Assembly (NCBI RefSeq): GCF_001294535.1
Contig: NZ_LGIC01000035.1
Span: 1 to 64,000 of the forward strand
Length of the DNA stretch: 64,000 bases
DNA from: Cypionkella psychrotolerans
GTDB taxonomy: Bacteria > Pseudomonadota > Alphaproteobacteria > Rhodobacterales > Rhodobacteraceae
Reading direction: 5' to 3'
The first letter of the stretch is position 1. Each line of letters starts with the position of its first letter. Under the pieces are notes generated by a model. The model was not told where the DNA came from and made no database searches. It was given only the letters and a program-made list of their open reading frames with translations. Positions 18,134 to 27,599 of the stretch are shown here, piece by piece. Made by a program: the position numbers and the translations under genes.

Positions 18134-19159
18134 TCAGATCGACAGCCGCACGCCAATTCCGGGGCTGGGCATCCCTTGGGTGCCACGCTCGCGGTAAGGT
18201 GTGGTGTTGTAATGGCTGCGGTAGCATTTTGAGAAATGCGACGGGCTGGCAAAGCCACAAGCCAAAGCCACGTTGATCACCGACATATCGGTCTGCATCA
18301 ATAGGTTGCGCGCTTTTTGCAGCCGCAATTCCATGTAATAGCGCTTTGGCGAGCGATTGAGATACCGCCGGAACAACCGCTCCAACTGCCGCGTAGACAT
18401 CCCCACGTCCTCGGCCAAATCCGCTGGGCTCATCGGGTCTTCGATGGCGTTTTCCATCATCTGGATAACCTGAGACAACTTCGGATGCCGCACCCCGATC
18501 CGGGTCGGGATCGACAGCCGCTGGGTGTCCTGATCGGTGCGGATGGTGGAGTAGATCATCAAATCGGCTACGTTATTCGCCAGGTCCTCACCGTGATCCG
18601 AGGCGATGATCCGCAACATCAGATCAATCGACGAAATCCCCCCCGCCGTAGACCAGCGATTACCATCCATCACGAACACCGATTTGGTCAGCTTGACCTC
18701 CTCGAACTCCTCGGCAAAGCCGTCTTGGTTCTCCCAATGGATCGTCGCTTTTTTGCCGTCCAACAAACCGGCCTTGGCCAGCGCATAAGCCCCGGTGCAA
18801 AGCCCGCCAATCGCCACGCCGCGCCGCGCCTCGCGTCGCAGCCAGCCGATCACCGGCTTGGTGGTGGTGCGTTGAATTTCAATACCGCCGCAGACCAGAA
18901 TGGTATCCTCGCGGTCCACCTCATCTAACCCGAAGTCGAGCTTAAAGGTCGCCCCGCTGGAACAGGTCTTCTCGACCCCGCCTTCGCCGCACAAGGCCCA
19001 AGAGTAAATCGGATAGCCCATCACGTGATTGGCCAGTCGCAAAGGCTCAATAGCGCCTGCGAAATTGATCATGGTGAACTTGTCCAGCAGCAAGAAGACA
19101 AACCGACGCGGCGCGTCAGCCTTTTCTACTTGGGTGGCTTTGCGCGTAGGGGCGGGCAT
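18134..19159 (-). CDS. GlxA-family AraC-type transcriptional regulator
   Basis: A 341-residue protein with an N-terminal DJ-1/PfpI-like domain (about 30-190, with [13 protein letters not shown] around the nucleophile elbow) and a C-terminal AraC-type double HTH ([14 protein letters not shown] and [13 protein letters not shown]). Relatives (GbdR, CdhR, ArgR) respond to small metabolites such as glycine betaine, carnitine or arginine. The ligand is unknown; the flavoprotein gene at 8163-10586 suggests methylated amines but is not adjacent. It is divergent from the DAHP synthase gene. Confidence 0.85.
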   Translation of the reverse strand: MPAPTRKATQVEKADAPRRFVFLLLDKFTMINFAGAIEPLRLANHVMGYPIYSWALCGEGGVEKTCSSGATFKLDFGLDEVDREDTILVCGGIEIQRTTTKPVIGWLRREARRGVAIGGLCTGAYALAKAGLLDGKKATIHWENQDGFAEEFEEVKLTKSVFVMDGNRWSTAGGISSIDLMLRIIASDHGEDLANNVADLMIYSTIRTDQDTQRLSIPTRIGVRHPKLSQVIQMMENAIEDPMSPADLAEDVGMSTRQLERLFRRYLNRSPKRYYMELRLQKARNLLMQTDMSVINVALACGFASPSHFSKCYRSHYNTTPYRERGTQGMPSPGIGVRLSI

Positions 19160-19312
19160 GTTGCGACCTGTTTGTGTCGGTTTCGACGCAAGGAAACAGG
19201 AAACAACGGCTTCCGCAAGGGCGAACAATGCACAAACACCGCCTTTCGCTCTTTGCAATCCCGCATATTTTTTCTATACCGCCCCGATATCGCTAACAGA
19301 GGGGGAACTCCC

Positions 19313-20683
19313 ATGACCAAGGGTTGGACAAAGTCGGATTGGCGCGCAAAACCGCGCGTGCAAATGCCCGATTATCCGGACACCGCTGCACTCAACACGG
19401 TTGAGGCGCAACTGGCCAAGTATCCCCCGCTGGTGTTTGCAGGCGAGGCGCGCAAGCTGAAAAAGCAACTGGCCTTGGCGGGCGAGGGTAAGGCCTTCCT
19501 GCTGCAAGGCGGTGATTGCGCCGAAAGCTTCTCCGAGTTCTCTGCCGACAACATCCGCGACACCTTCCGCGTCATGCTGCAAATGGCGGTCGTGTTGACC
19601 TATGGCGCAAAAGTTCCGGTGATTAAAGTTGGCCGCATGGCGGGGCAATTCGCCAAGCCGCGCTCGGCCAATACAGAAATCATCGGTGGCGTCGAATACC
19701 CGTCCTACCGCGGTGACATCATCAACGGCTTTGACGCCACGGTCGAGGCGCGCCGCCCCGATCCGTCGCGGATGCTGCAAGCCTACACCCAAGCCGCCGC
19801 ATCTTTGAACCTACTGCGCGCGTTCTCGACGGGCGGTTTCGCCGATATCCACCGTGTCCATTCCTGGACCCTTGGCTTTGCCGAGCATGACAAGGCCGAG
19901 CGTTACCGCGAACTCTCGAACCGCATTTCCGATGCGCTCGACTTCATGTCTGCCGCGGGCATCAATTCCGATTCTGCGCCGTCGCTGGCAACCGTCGATT
20001 TCTACACCAGCCACGAGTCGCTGTTATTGGAATACGAAGAAGCGCTCTGCCGCGTCGACAGCATTACTGGCCAGAACGTAGCAGGCTCCGGCCATATGAT
20101 CTGGATTGGTGATCGCACCCGTCAGCCCGACGGCGCCCATGTCGAATTTGCCCGTGGCGTGTTGAACCCGATCGGGTTGAAATGCGGCCCGACCACCACG
20201 GCAGATGATCTCAAGGTGCTGATGGCCAAGCTGAACCCGGCTAACGAGGCAGGCCGTTTGACCCTGATCGCTCGCTTTGGCGCAGGCAAGGTGGGTGAAA
20301 ACCTGCCGCGTCTGATCAAAGCCGTGCAGGAAGAAGGTGCCAACGTGGTCTGGTCTTGCGATCCGATGCACGGCAACACTATCAAAGCGGCATCGGGCTA
20401 CAAAACCCGGCCCTTTGAATCGGTGCTGCGCGAGGTTCGTGAATTCTTCCAGATCCACAAAGCCGAAGGCACAGTGCCGGGCGGCGTGCATTTTGAGATG
20501 ACCGGCCAAGACGTCACCGAATGTACCGGTGGCCTGCGTGCTGTGACCGACGAAAATCTGTCCGACCGCTATCACACCGCTTGCGATCCGCGTCTCAACG
20601 CTTCGCAATCCTTGGAATTGGCGTTCTTGGTGTCGGAAGAACTCTCTGCCCAACGCGAAGCCGCTCGCCGCGTCGCGCTGTAA
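19313..20683 (+). CDS. aroG: Class II 3-deoxy-7-phosphoheptulonate (DAHP) synthase
   Basis: A 456-residue class II (plant-type) DAHP synthase, which joins phosphoenolpyruvate and erythrose 4-phosphate in the first step of the shikimate pathway. Motifs include [23 protein letters not shown], and GPTTTADDL with CDPMHGNT near the metal/PEP site. The class is distinct from E. coli AroF/G/H. The ATG at 19313 follows GAGGGGGAA. It is divergent from the GlxA-type regulator and followed by a strong terminator. Confidence 0.93.
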   Translation: MTKGWTKSDWRAKPRVQMPDYPDTAALNTVEAQLAKYPPLVFAGEARKLKKQLALAGEGKAFLLQGGDCAESFSEFSADNIRDTFRVMLQMAVVLTYGAKVPVIKVGRMAGQFAKPRSANTEIIGGVEYPSYRGDIINGFDATVEARRPDPSRMLQAYTQAAASLNLLRAFSTGGFADIHRVHSWTLGFAEHDKAERYRELSNRISDALDFMSAAGINSDSAPSLATVDFYTSHESLLLEYEEALCRVDSITGQNVAGSGHMIWIGDRTRQPDGAHVEFARGVLNPIGLKCGPTTTADDLKVLMAKLNPANEAGRLTLIARFGAGKVGENLPRLIKAVQEEGANVVWSCDPMHGNTIKAASGYKTRPFESVLREVREFFQIHKAEGTVPGGVHFEMTGQDVTECTGGLRAVTDENLSDRYHTACDPRLNASQSLELAFLVSEELSAQREAARRVAL

Positions 20684-20702
20684 GCACCAAGAACATTAAA
20701 AC

Positions 20703-20736
20703 AAAAGGGGCGGGGACAAAAATTCCCGCCCCTTTT
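20703..20736 (+). terminator. Intrinsic terminator after DAHP synthase
   Basis: A 12-bp stem (AAAAGGGGCGGG / CCCGCCCCTTTT) with an A/T-rich loop, 20 bases after the stop. It is symmetric enough to work on both strands. Confidence 0.85.
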
Positions 20737-20738
20737 GC

Positions 20739-20798
20739 ATTTCACATTGGTGCAAATATCCTCGGGGGTTAGGGGGCGGAAAGCCCCCTTTTTGCTAG
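20739..20798. repeat. Dispersed repeat of the CACATTGG..CAAATA type (copy 1)
   Basis: TTTCACATTGGTGCAAATA followed by a CTCGGGGG block and a GGGGGC/GCCCCC hairpin. Related copies are at 31085-31144 and 39490-39520. It lies at the convergent 3' ends of DAHP synthase and the PAS-domain gene. Confidence 0.65.
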
Positions 20799-21442
20799 CC
20801 GCGCGAACTCACCAATCGCAACTCTGCCCGCCCCGAACTGCGCGGCGGTGCAGGCTCGACAGGCTCCGCATCTGGTACGACGCGCAAACCCGACCCCGCC
20901 ACCAATTCCCGCACCAGCCCCGAAATCGCAAACCGCCGTGGTTGCCGGCCCAACTGCCCTTTCGTCACCAAACATCCCAACGCCAGCTTCGGCTCGCCCA
21001 CAGCCCCTGCCAGCGGCAACAGCAGCATTCGCCCCGACAAAGCAGGCCGCCCCACCGAACGCTCCGCCTCCAGCCACACTTCCATGATCGCAGGCGAGGC
21101 AAAAACCTGCTCCAACTCATGCCCCATCCGGGCCCGCGCCACTGGTTCCAACAGCGCCGACAGCGGCATCCCGCGCAGATCCATGCCCAGCAGATCGTTC
21201 AAAGCCATCCCGGCAAGTCGAAACCGCGCCAGTCCCGGCGCGATCTGCTCAATCAAAAACGCCTTATCCAGACAATCGGCCATCCCACGCGGATCAATCT
21301 GGCTGCGCTGAGGCAAGCCACCCGCCACCCGCAACGCCTCCCAATAGCCGCGCACGACCTGCAACACCGCTAGCATATCCGTCGAAGACCCGCTGCAATC
21401 ACCGCCCTTGCCATGCGGGCCTTTACCAAAGAAAGTTAACAT
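20795..21442 (-). CDS. PAS_5-type PAS-domain protein
   Basis: A 215-residue protein resembling the alphaproteobacterial PAS_5 family: RGYWEALRVAGGLPQRSQID, then LARFRLAGMALNDLLGMDLRG, a PAS-like core. There is no output domain; the C-terminal tail is Pro/Arg-rich. The ATG at 21442 follows GGAGGGCCTACG. Function unknown; it could be a sensor partner. Confidence 0.7.
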   Translation of the reverse strand: MLTFFGKGPHGKGGDCSGSSTDMLAVLQVVRGYWEALRVAGGLPQRSQIDPRGMADCLDKAFLIEQIAPGLARFRLAGMALNDLLGMDLRGMPLSALLEPVARARMGHELEQVFASPAIMEVWLEAERSVGRPALSGRMLLLPLAGAVGEPKLALGCLVTKGQLGRQPRRFAISGLVRELVAGSGLRVVPDAEPVEPAPPRSSGRAELRLVSSRG

Positions 21443-21613
21443 CGTAGGCCCTCCACAGGCATCGGGTTGCAGCAATCTGAGCGTGTAGAGCTGTTCAACT
21501 TAAGATTGCTTACTGATAAGTTAATATACACCAGTTGCCCCGCATTTCGCGGATAATCTCAACAAATGGTAAACACCGCGCGTCCCCAGCGCACGGCGGA
21601 TAAGGAGCAAGCG

Positions 21614-22513
21614 ATGACAGTTTCGATGACAGGATTCGCGGCGCGCAAAGGGCAGGGGGCAGGTTATACTTGGGCCTGGGACATCCGCTCGGTCAACGGC
21701 AAGGGCCTTGATCTGCGGTTGCGTCTGCCCGATTGGATTGATGGCTTGGAACTCGCCCTGCGCGCCGAACTCAGCCGCGCCCTGCAACGCGGCAACGTCA
21801 GCCTGTCGCTGAAAGCTACCCGCGATGCTGGGGCCGAGGGTGCCGAACCCCTCCGCCTCAACCCCGCCACGCTGTCCGCCGTCCTCAGCGCCTTGGCCCA
21901 AATCGAAGACGCAGCTATGGCCGCAGGGGTTACTCTTGGCCAGCCCACCAGCGCCGACGTTCTCGCCGCGCGTGGCGTCATTGATGCCGCTAGCACCGAC
22001 ACCGACCCCACCCCGATCCGCACCGCCCTTCTCGCCGACTTGCCCGGATTGCTCAGCGATTTCCGAGCCATGCGCGCCGCCGAAGGCGCTGCCCTGAACA
22101 GCGTGATCGCCGCCCAACTCGACAAGATCACCGATCTCACCCAACAAGCTGACACCGAGGCCACCGCCCGCCGCGACGCAGCCCCCGCCACCCTGCGCGA
22201 CGCGCTCACGAAAGTCCTCGTCAATGCCGAAGGCGTCGACGAGACGCGCCTCGCCCAAGAACTCGCCCTGACCGCAGTAAAAAACGATGTCACCGAAGAA
22301 CTCGACCGCCTGCGCGCCCATATTGAAGCTGCCCGTGATCTGTTGACTGAAGCGGGGCAGGTGGGCCGCAAATTTGATTTTCTGATGCAGGAATTCATGC
22401 GCGAGGCCAATACCTTGTGTTCCAAATCTCAAAGCCTTTCACTCACCCGCATCGGGCTTGACCTGAAGACCGTGATAGATCAGATGCGCGAACAGGTTCA
22501 AAACGTGGAATAA
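21614..22513 (+). CDS. yicC: YicC family endoribonuclease-like protein
   Basis: A 299-residue YicC-family protein with the N-terminal [13 protein letters not shown] and [15 protein letters not shown] signatures and the C-terminal DUF1732 region ([27 protein letters not shown]). YicC proteins are implicated in stress/stationary-phase growth and have been reported as endoribonucleases in E. coli. The ATG has AAGGAGCAAGCG upstream. It starts an operon with gmk. Confidence 0.92.
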   Translation: MTVSMTGFAARKGQGAGYTWAWDIRSVNGKGLDLRLRLPDWIDGLELALRAELSRALQRGNVSLSLKATRDAGAEGAEPLRLNPATLSAVLSALAQIEDAAMAAGVTLGQPTSADVLAARGVIDAASTDTDPTPIRTALLADLPGLLSDFRAMRAAEGAALNSVIAAQLDKITDLTQQADTEATARRDAAPATLRDALTKVLVNAEGVDETRLAQELALTAVKNDVTEELDRLRAHIEAARDLLTEAGQVGRKFDFLMQEFMREANTLCSKSQSLSLTRIGLDLKTVIDQMREQVQNVE

Positions 22514-22515
22514 TC

Positions 22516-23163
22516 ATGGCCCAAACCCTCACCCGACGCGGCCTTTTGCTGATCCTGTCCTCACCGTCCGGTGCGGGCAAATCCACCCTCGCCCGCAGGC
22601 TGATGCAATGGGACTCGACCTTGCGCTTTTCCATCTCGGCCACCACCCGCCAACCGCGCCCCGGTGAAGAAGATGGCCGCGAATACTATTTCCACAGCCG
22701 CGCCGCCTTCGAGGCCCTCGTGCAAGCCGATGAGATGTTGGAACATGCCGAAGTGTTCGGCAACTTTTACGGCTCGCCAAAAGCCCCGGTCGAGGCTGCC
22801 ATGCGTGAAGGCCGCGACACTCTGTTTGATATTGATTGGCAAGGCGGCCAGCAAATCCGCAACTCGTCCTTGGGCCGCGATGTGGTCTCGATCTTCATCC
22901 TGCCGCCCTCGATTGCCGAGTTGGAATCCCGCCTGCGCGCCCGCGCGCAGGATTCAGACGAGATCATCGCAGGCCGAATGGAGAAATCCCGCGATGAAAT
23001 CAGCCACTGGGCCGAATATGACTACGTCATCATCAATCGCGATATCGACAGTGCGTTCAATGAGTTGACGGCCATTCTTCAAGCAGAACGCCTGAAACGC
23101 GACCGCCAACCTGATCTGTCCGATTTCGTCCGCAATCTGAACCGAGAGTTTGAAACCCGATGA
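22516..23163 (+). CDS. gmk: Guanylate kinase
   Basis: A 215-residue guanylate kinase that phosphorylates GMP to GDP with ATP. It has the P-loop [10 protein letters not shown], the GMP-binding [16 protein letters not shown] and the lid motif around REYYF. It starts two bases after the yicC stop and overlaps the next gene by four bases. Confidence 0.95.
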   Translation: MAQTLTRRGLLLILSSPSGAGKSTLARRLMQWDSTLRFSISATTRQPRPGEEDGREYYFHSRAAFEALVQADEMLEHAEVFGNFYGSPKAPVEAAMREGRDTLFDIDWQGGQQIRNSSLGRDVVSIFILPPSIAELESRLRARAQDSDEIIAGRMEKSRDEISHWAEYDYVIINRDIDSAFNELTAILQAERLKRDRQPDLSDFVRNLNREFETR

Positions 23164-23681
23164 TCTACTTACTCGACGGAATGACCCCGCAAATTGACCC
23201 TTCGGCTTGGGTCGCCGACACTGCCGTGCTGATCGGCAAGATCACACTGGAGCAAGACGCGAACATCTGGTTCGGGGCGATCTTGCGTGGAGACAATGAA
23301 GAAATCTTCGTCGGGCGCGGCAGTAACATTCAGGAAAATTCGGTGCTGCACACCGATATGGGCTATCCGCTGACCATCGGCGCCAACTGTACCATCGGCC
23401 ACAAGGCGATGCTGCACGGCTGCACCATTGGCGAGGGCACCTTGATCGGCATGGGCGCGACCATCCTGAACGGGGCCAAAATCGGTAAAGGCTGCCTGAT
23501 CGGGGCAGGGGCGCTGATCACCGAAGGCAAAGAGATTCCCGATGGCAGCTTGGTGATGGGCGCGCCCGGCAAGGTGGTGCGCCAGTTGGACGCCGAGGCG
23601 CAAGCGCGGCTGCTGAAATCGGCGACCGGCTATCAAGCCAACGCGAGGCGCTTTGCCAAGGGGCTGGTATTGCTCAAATAA
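23160..23681 (+). CDS. Gamma-carbonic anhydrase-like hexapeptide protein
   Basis: A 173-residue left-handed beta-helix protein (repeats such as [19 protein letters not shown]) with the three metal-site His positions expected near HTDMG, GHKA and MLHGC. Gamma carbonic anhydrase-like proteins of the YrdA/PaaY group hydrate CO2 or have unknown activity. Overlaps gmk by four bases (ATGA). In this operon a housekeeping role is likely. Confidence 0.85.
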   Translation: MIYLLDGMTPQIDPSAWVADTAVLIGKITLEQDANIWFGAILRGDNEEIFVGRGSNIQENSVLHTDMGYPLTIGANCTIGHKAMLHGCTIGEGTLIGMGATILNGAKIGKGCLIGAGALITEGKEIPDGSLVMGAPGKVVRQLDAEAQARLLKSATGYQANARRFAKGLVLLK

Positions 23682-23684
23682 AAA

Positions 23685-23702
23685 GGGGGCCGATTGGCCC
23701 CC
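23685..23702 (-). terminator. Intrinsic terminator GGGGGCC/GGCCCCC
   Basis: A 7-bp stem with a GATT loop, followed on the minus strand by a T-tract. It lies between the convergent gamma-carbonic-anhydrase and DUF1127 genes, so it can end either. Confidence 0.75.
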
Positions 23703-23738
23703 GAAACGTCGTAGATTTTCAGGCCAGAGCCCGGCAGC

Positions 23739-23900
23739 TTAACCCCAGACAGCCTTGCGGGCGATGCGTTCTGCATCCTCGGGGAAGATGCCCAGATCGA
23801 GTGCGACCCGGCGCGGCATCCCAGCGATTTCGTCACGGGTGCGACGATACAGGGCATGTTTCTCGGCAGCGGTACGCAGTTGAGCGATAAGCGATTTCAT
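23739..23900 (-). CDS. DUF1127 small protein
   Basis: A 53-residue Arg-rich protein with the DUF1127 (YjiS-like) pattern: LYRRTRDEIAGMPRRVALDLGI. DUF1127 proteins occur in many alphaproteobacteria; some bind RNA or affect RNA metabolism and phosphate uptake. The ATG at 23898-23900 follows AGGAAAC; an upstream open frame is unsupported. The 236 bases between it and gap carry the palindromic repeat. Confidence 0.8.
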   Translation of the reverse strand: MKSLIAQLRTAAEKHALYRRTRDEIAGMPRRVALDLGIFPEDAERIARKAVWG

Positions 23901-24080
23901 AATGTTTCCTTTTCCTCTGCGATGACTTGGCCCGGATGGCTTTGTCCCTTTCGCATGATCAGAATATAGGAAAGCTGTTAGCGCCAACAACCGACAATGC
24001 TGCGATGCGGCATTGCGTTTTGTGCATGGCTTGTGCATTTGCGCCGTAACGAAAAGGGGGCACCCAAGGGCACCCCCAAA

Positions 24081-24125
24081 CCGATTTCTATCAGAAATCG
24101 TGCCGGAATTCGCGCGAATTCCGCC
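24081..24125. repeat. Double-palindrome dispersed repeat (copy 2)
   Basis: GATTTCTATCAGAAATC then GGAATTCGCGCGAATTCC, joined by GTGCC. Relative of 7457-7503. It lies downstream of gap on the minus strand, where it may terminate or protect the transcript. Confidence 0.75.
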
Positions 24126-24136
24126 CTACGTTAAGG

Positions 24137-25141
24137 TCAGATCAGCTTACCCATCGCCACAGCGGTATCCGCCATCCGGTTCGAGAAGCCCCATTCATTG
24201 TCATACCACGACAGGATCGAGCAGAACGTGCCGTCCATCACCTTGGTCTGATCCATGTGGAACACGCTCGAATGTGGGTCATGGTTGAAATCCGACGAGA
24301 CATTCTTGAACTCGGTATAGCCCAGAATACCCTTCAGCGGCCCGGAAGTCGCAGCGTCTTTGATCGCAGCATTGATTTCTTCCACCGAAGTCGCCCGCTT
24401 TGCGATGAACTTCAGATCGACAACCGAGACGTTCGGCGTCGGCACGCGAATGGCGAAACCATCCAGTCGGCCCTTCAACTCGGGCAGCACCAGACCAACC
24501 GCCTTAGCAGCCCCGGTCGAAGTCGGGATCATGCTCAAAGCCGCAGCGCGACCGCGATAGAGGTCCTTGTGCATGGTATCCAGTGTCGGCTGATCGCCAG
24601 TATAGCTGTGGATCGTCGTCATCATGCCTTTTTCGATGCCGATCAGTTTGTTCAGCACATAGGCGACAGGCGACAGGCAGTTGGTGGTGCAAGAGGCGTT
24701 GGAAACCACCAAATCCGCCGAAGTCAGCGTGTCATGATTCACCCCAAACACAATCGTCTTATCGGCATCCTCACCCGGGGCCGAGATCAGCACGCGTTTC
24801 GCACCATTCTCAAGATGTGCCTTGCACTTCTCTTTGCTGGTGAAAATCCCGGTGCATTCCAGCACGATATCGACATCGCCCCACGGCAATTCCGCCGGGT
24901 TGCGCAAAGCCGTCACCCGCATCGGGCCACGGCCCACATCAATCGTGTCGGCGGTGGTGGTCACCACATGCGGGAAGCGGCCATGCACCGAATCAAAGCG
25001 CAGCAAATGCGCGTTGGTTTCCACCGGGCCCAGATCGTTGATCGCGATCACGTTGATATCGGTGCGTCCCGATTCGATGATCGCGCGCAGCACGTTGCGG
25101 CCAATGCGGCCAAATCCGTTAATGGCGACTTTTACGGCCAT
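24137..25141 (-). CDS. gap: Glyceraldehyde-3-phosphate dehydrogenase (NAD-type features)
   Basis: A 334-residue GAPDH that oxidises glyceraldehyde 3-phosphate in glycolysis. The active-site Cys is in [12 protein letters not shown]. At the end of the second cofactor strand it reads AINDLG, with the Asp that favours NAD. It is the last gene of a minus-strand group gap2, 47-codon ORF, gap. Confidence 0.95.
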   Translation of the reverse strand: MAVKVAINGFGRIGRNVLRAIIESGRTDINVIAINDLGPVETNAHLLRFDSVHGRFPHVVTTTADTIDVGRGPMRVTALRNPAELPWGDVDIVLECTGIFTSKEKCKAHLENGAKRVLISAPGEDADKTIVFGVNHDTLTSADLVVSNASCTTNCLSPVAYVLNKLIGIEKGMMTTIHSYTGDQPTLDTMHKDLYRGRAAALSMIPTSTGAAKAVGLVLPELKGRLDGFAIRVPTPNVSVVDLKFIAKRATSVEEINAAIKDAATSGPLKGILGYTEFKNVSSDFNHDPHSSVFHMDQTKVMDGTFCSILSWYDNEWGFSNRMADTAVAMGKLI

Positions 25142-25231
25142 GCAAACCTCCTGAAAACAGCGCGACTCACGCGCGATATGCTAGCGCTAACATCACGAAA
25201 TCGGTGTGACAATCAACGATAAAGCCAAGCC

Positions 25232-25375
25232 TTACCGCCAGATCATCACATATTGAACCAGATCGCCAAGCTTGCGTAGCAAAAACACCGAGGCGTGACC
25301 ACTGTTGAACGCCGCATCCGCCGCAATAGCGGCGGCAATCAGCAGGGCAAGCACCAAAGCAATACGGTCGGTCAC
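25232..25375 (-). CDS. Small single-pass membrane protein between two gap genes
   Basis: A 47-residue ORF with a GTG start at 25373-25375, preceded by AGCGGAG. It begins MTDRIALVLALLIAAAIAAD, a membrane segment, then a charged LRKLGD segment and ends YVMIWR. It starts 12 bases after the gap2 stop, so it is probably co-transcribed. Similar tiny proteins appear to accompany gap genes in Rhodobacteraceae. Function unknown. Confidence 0.7.
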   Translation of the reverse strand: MTDRIALVLALLIAAAIAADAAFNSGHASVFLLRKLGDLVQYVMIWR

Positions 25376-25387
25376 GGCATCTCCGCT

Positions 25388-26386
25388 TTATTGCAGCAGC
25401 CGCCCCATCACCCCGGCCACATCGGCCATGCGGCAGGAAAAGCCCCATTCATTGTCATACCAAGCCAAAACCCGCACCGAGCGTCCCACAACTTTGGTCT
25501 GGTCTGGCGCGAAGATAGACGAATGTGGCGTATGATTGAAGTCGATTGATACTTTGGGTTCCGGGTCATAGGCCATCACCATGCCCATATAGCCCGAGGC
25601 CGCCGCGCGCACGATCTCATTGACCTCATTCACCGTCACCGATTTCTTCGCGATGAAGGTCAGATCCACCGCCGAGACATTCGGCGTTGGCACCCGGATG
25701 GAGGATCCATCCAGCAGCCCGGCCAATTCCGGCAGGACATCCCCCAGCGCACGGGCCGCACCCGTCGAGGTCGGAATCATCGCCATAGAAGCCGCCCGTG
25801 CGCGGTAAAGATCCTTGTGGCGGCGGTCCAAAGTCGGCTGATCGCCGGTATAGCTGTGGATCGTCGTCATGATCCCGCTTTCAATCCCAATGGCATCGTT
25901 CAAAACCTTCGCCAAAGGCGCGAGGCAGTTCGTCGTGCAAGACGCGTTGGACACCACATGATGATCCGCCGTCAGGCCGCGATGGTTCACCCCATACACC
26001 ACCGTCATATCCGCACGCTTGGCAGGGGCCGAGACCAACACCCGCTTCGCGCCGCGCCCCAGATGCACCGCTGCCTTCTCACGCTCGTTGAACTGCCCGG
26101 TGCATTCCAGCACCACATCGACGCCCTCCCAATCCAATTCTTCGGGGTTATAGGTGCTCATCACCCGCATCGGCCCACGTCCAAGGTCCAGCTCATTGCC
26201 CGAGATCTTCACCACACCCGGAAACCGCCCATGCACCGAATCATATTTCAGCAGGTGGGCATTGGTCTCAATCGGCCCAGTCGCATTGATCGCCACCACC
26301 TGCACATCATTGCGCGCGGACTCGGCAATATGCGCCAAAGTGCAACGGCCAATGCGGCCAAATCCGTTGATCCCGATGGTAATCAT
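25388..26386 (-). CDS. gap2: Second glyceraldehyde-3-phosphate dehydrogenase
   Basis: A 332-residue GAPDH paralogue with active-site [12 protein letters not shown]. At the second-strand cofactor position it has AINATG, lacking the Asp seen in the other copy, so NADP(H) use or a different aldehyde-phosphate substrate is possible. It leads the minus-strand group gap2-47-codon ORF-gap. Confidence 0.92.
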   Translation of the reverse strand: MITIGINGFGRIGRCTLAHIAESARNDVQVVAINATGPIETNAHLLKYDSVHGRFPGVVKISGNELDLGRGPMRVMSTYNPEELDWEGVDVVLECTGQFNEREKAAVHLGRGAKRVLVSAPAKRADMTVVYGVNHRGLTADHHVVSNASCTTNCLAPLAKVLNDAIGIESGIMTTIHSYTGDQPTLDRRHKDLYRARAASMAMIPTSTGAARALGDVLPELAGLLDGSSIRVPTPNVSAVDLTFIAKKSVTVNEVNEIVRAAASGYMGMVMAYDPEPKVSIDFNHTPHSSIFAPDQTKVVGRSVRVLAWYDNEWGFSCRMADVAGVMGRLLQ

Positions 26387-26573
26387 GCGCGCACCCCTTG
26401 GTTTCGACCTCTATCCCATTTTGCTATAGGCAAGCCGGACGCGGGCGAAAAGTCTAAAAACGACACGAATTCAATATGTTATCGCAAACATTGCCTGTTC
26501 GCGCTAACAAGTCACAGGCTTTGCCTTTTGCCGGTGCAGCCCCTAAATAACCTCAAACAACCTTGGGGCAGGC

Positions 26574-27545
26574 ATGAGCGGTTTACTGGCACTACTGGAT
26601 GATGTCGCGGCCATCGCCAAAGTCGCGGCGGCTTCGATTGATGACATCGCGGGGGCTGCGGCGAAAGCCGGGGCGAAAGCGGCAGGGGTGGTGATCGACG
26701 ATGCCGCTGTGACGCCGAAATACGTCCACGGTTTTGAGGCCAAGCGCGAGCTGCCGATCATCTACCGCATCGCTAAGGGCTCGTTGAAAAACAAGCTGAT
26801 TATCCTGCTGCCCGGCCTGTTAGCGCTGAACGCTTTCCTGCCGCAAGCGATTACGCCCTTGCTGATGCTGGGCGGGGCCTATCTGTGCTTTGAGGGTGCG
26901 GAAAAGGTCTATCACGCTTTGATGCCCCATGCCGATGAGCAGATCGAGGCCGATTTCGACACCAAAGACCCCGCCCATCTCGAAGAAGAAAAGGTCGCAG
27001 GCGCGATCAAAACCGATTTCATCCTGTCGGCTGAGATCATGACCATCGCCCTCGCTGCCATCCCGGCAGGCAGCTTCTGGATGGAGGCGATCACCCTCGC
27101 CATCGTCGGCACCATGATCACCGTCGTGGTTTACGGCGCGGTGGCGCTGATCGTCAAAATGGACGACATCGGCCTGCACATGGCGGCGAACCGCAAAACC
27201 TCTGCCGCCCGCGCCTTTGGCCGTGGCCTTGTCACCGCGATGCCAAAACTGATGAGCTTCCTCTCCACCGTCGGTACGCTCGCGATGCTCTGGGTTGGCG
27301 GCAATATCATCGTGCACGGTCTGGACGTTTTGGGCCAACACGAACCCTACAACACCATCCACCATTGGGCCGTCGCCGCAGCCGAGACCTTGCCGCAAGC
27401 CGCTGGTCTGGTGGAGTGGGCCGTGACCGCCGCCTGCGATGGCGTGCTGGGTCTGGCCTTGGGCTTGGCTCTGATTCCCGTTGCCACAAAAATCGTGCTG
27501 CCCGCTTGGGCTGCATTCACCGGAACGAAAAAGGTCGCGCATTAA
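26574..27545 (+). CDS. DUF808 membrane protein
   Basis: A 323-residue DUF808 (YedI-like) inner-membrane protein with several hydrophobic segments. It begins MSGLLALLDDVAAIAKVAAA and contains AKRELPIIYRIAKGSLKNKL. Function unknown. The start follows GGGCAGGC. It is convergent with tkt across a short repeat. Confidence 0.85.
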   Translation: MSGLLALLDDVAAIAKVAAASIDDIAGAAAKAGAKAAGVVIDDAAVTPKYVHGFEAKRELPIIYRIAKGSLKNKLIILLPGLLALNAFLPQAITPLLMLGGAYLCFEGAEKVYHALMPHADEQIEADFDTKDPAHLEEEKVAGAIKTDFILSAEIMTIALAAIPAGSFWMEAITLAIVGTMITVVVYGAVALIVKMDDIGLHMAANRKTSAARAFGRGLVTAMPKLMSFLSTVGTLAMLWVGGNIIVHGLDVLGQHEPYNTIHHWAVAAAETLPQAAGLVEWAVTAACDGVLGLALGLALIPVATKIVLPAWAAFTGTKKVAH

Positions 27546-27566
27546 GCGCGACCCCATTCCGTATCG

Positions 27567-27593
27567 GTAGGGCGGGGTTCACCCCGCCTTACG
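27567..27593. repeat. GTAGGGCGGGGTTCACCCCGCC dispersed palindrome (copy 1)
   Basis: A hairpin with stem GGCGGGGT/ACCCCGCC between DUF808 and tkt; a second copy lies at 39564-39585. It is preceded and followed by gene 3' ends, where such repeats usually fall. Confidence 0.7.
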
Positions 27594-27599
27594 TTGCTC

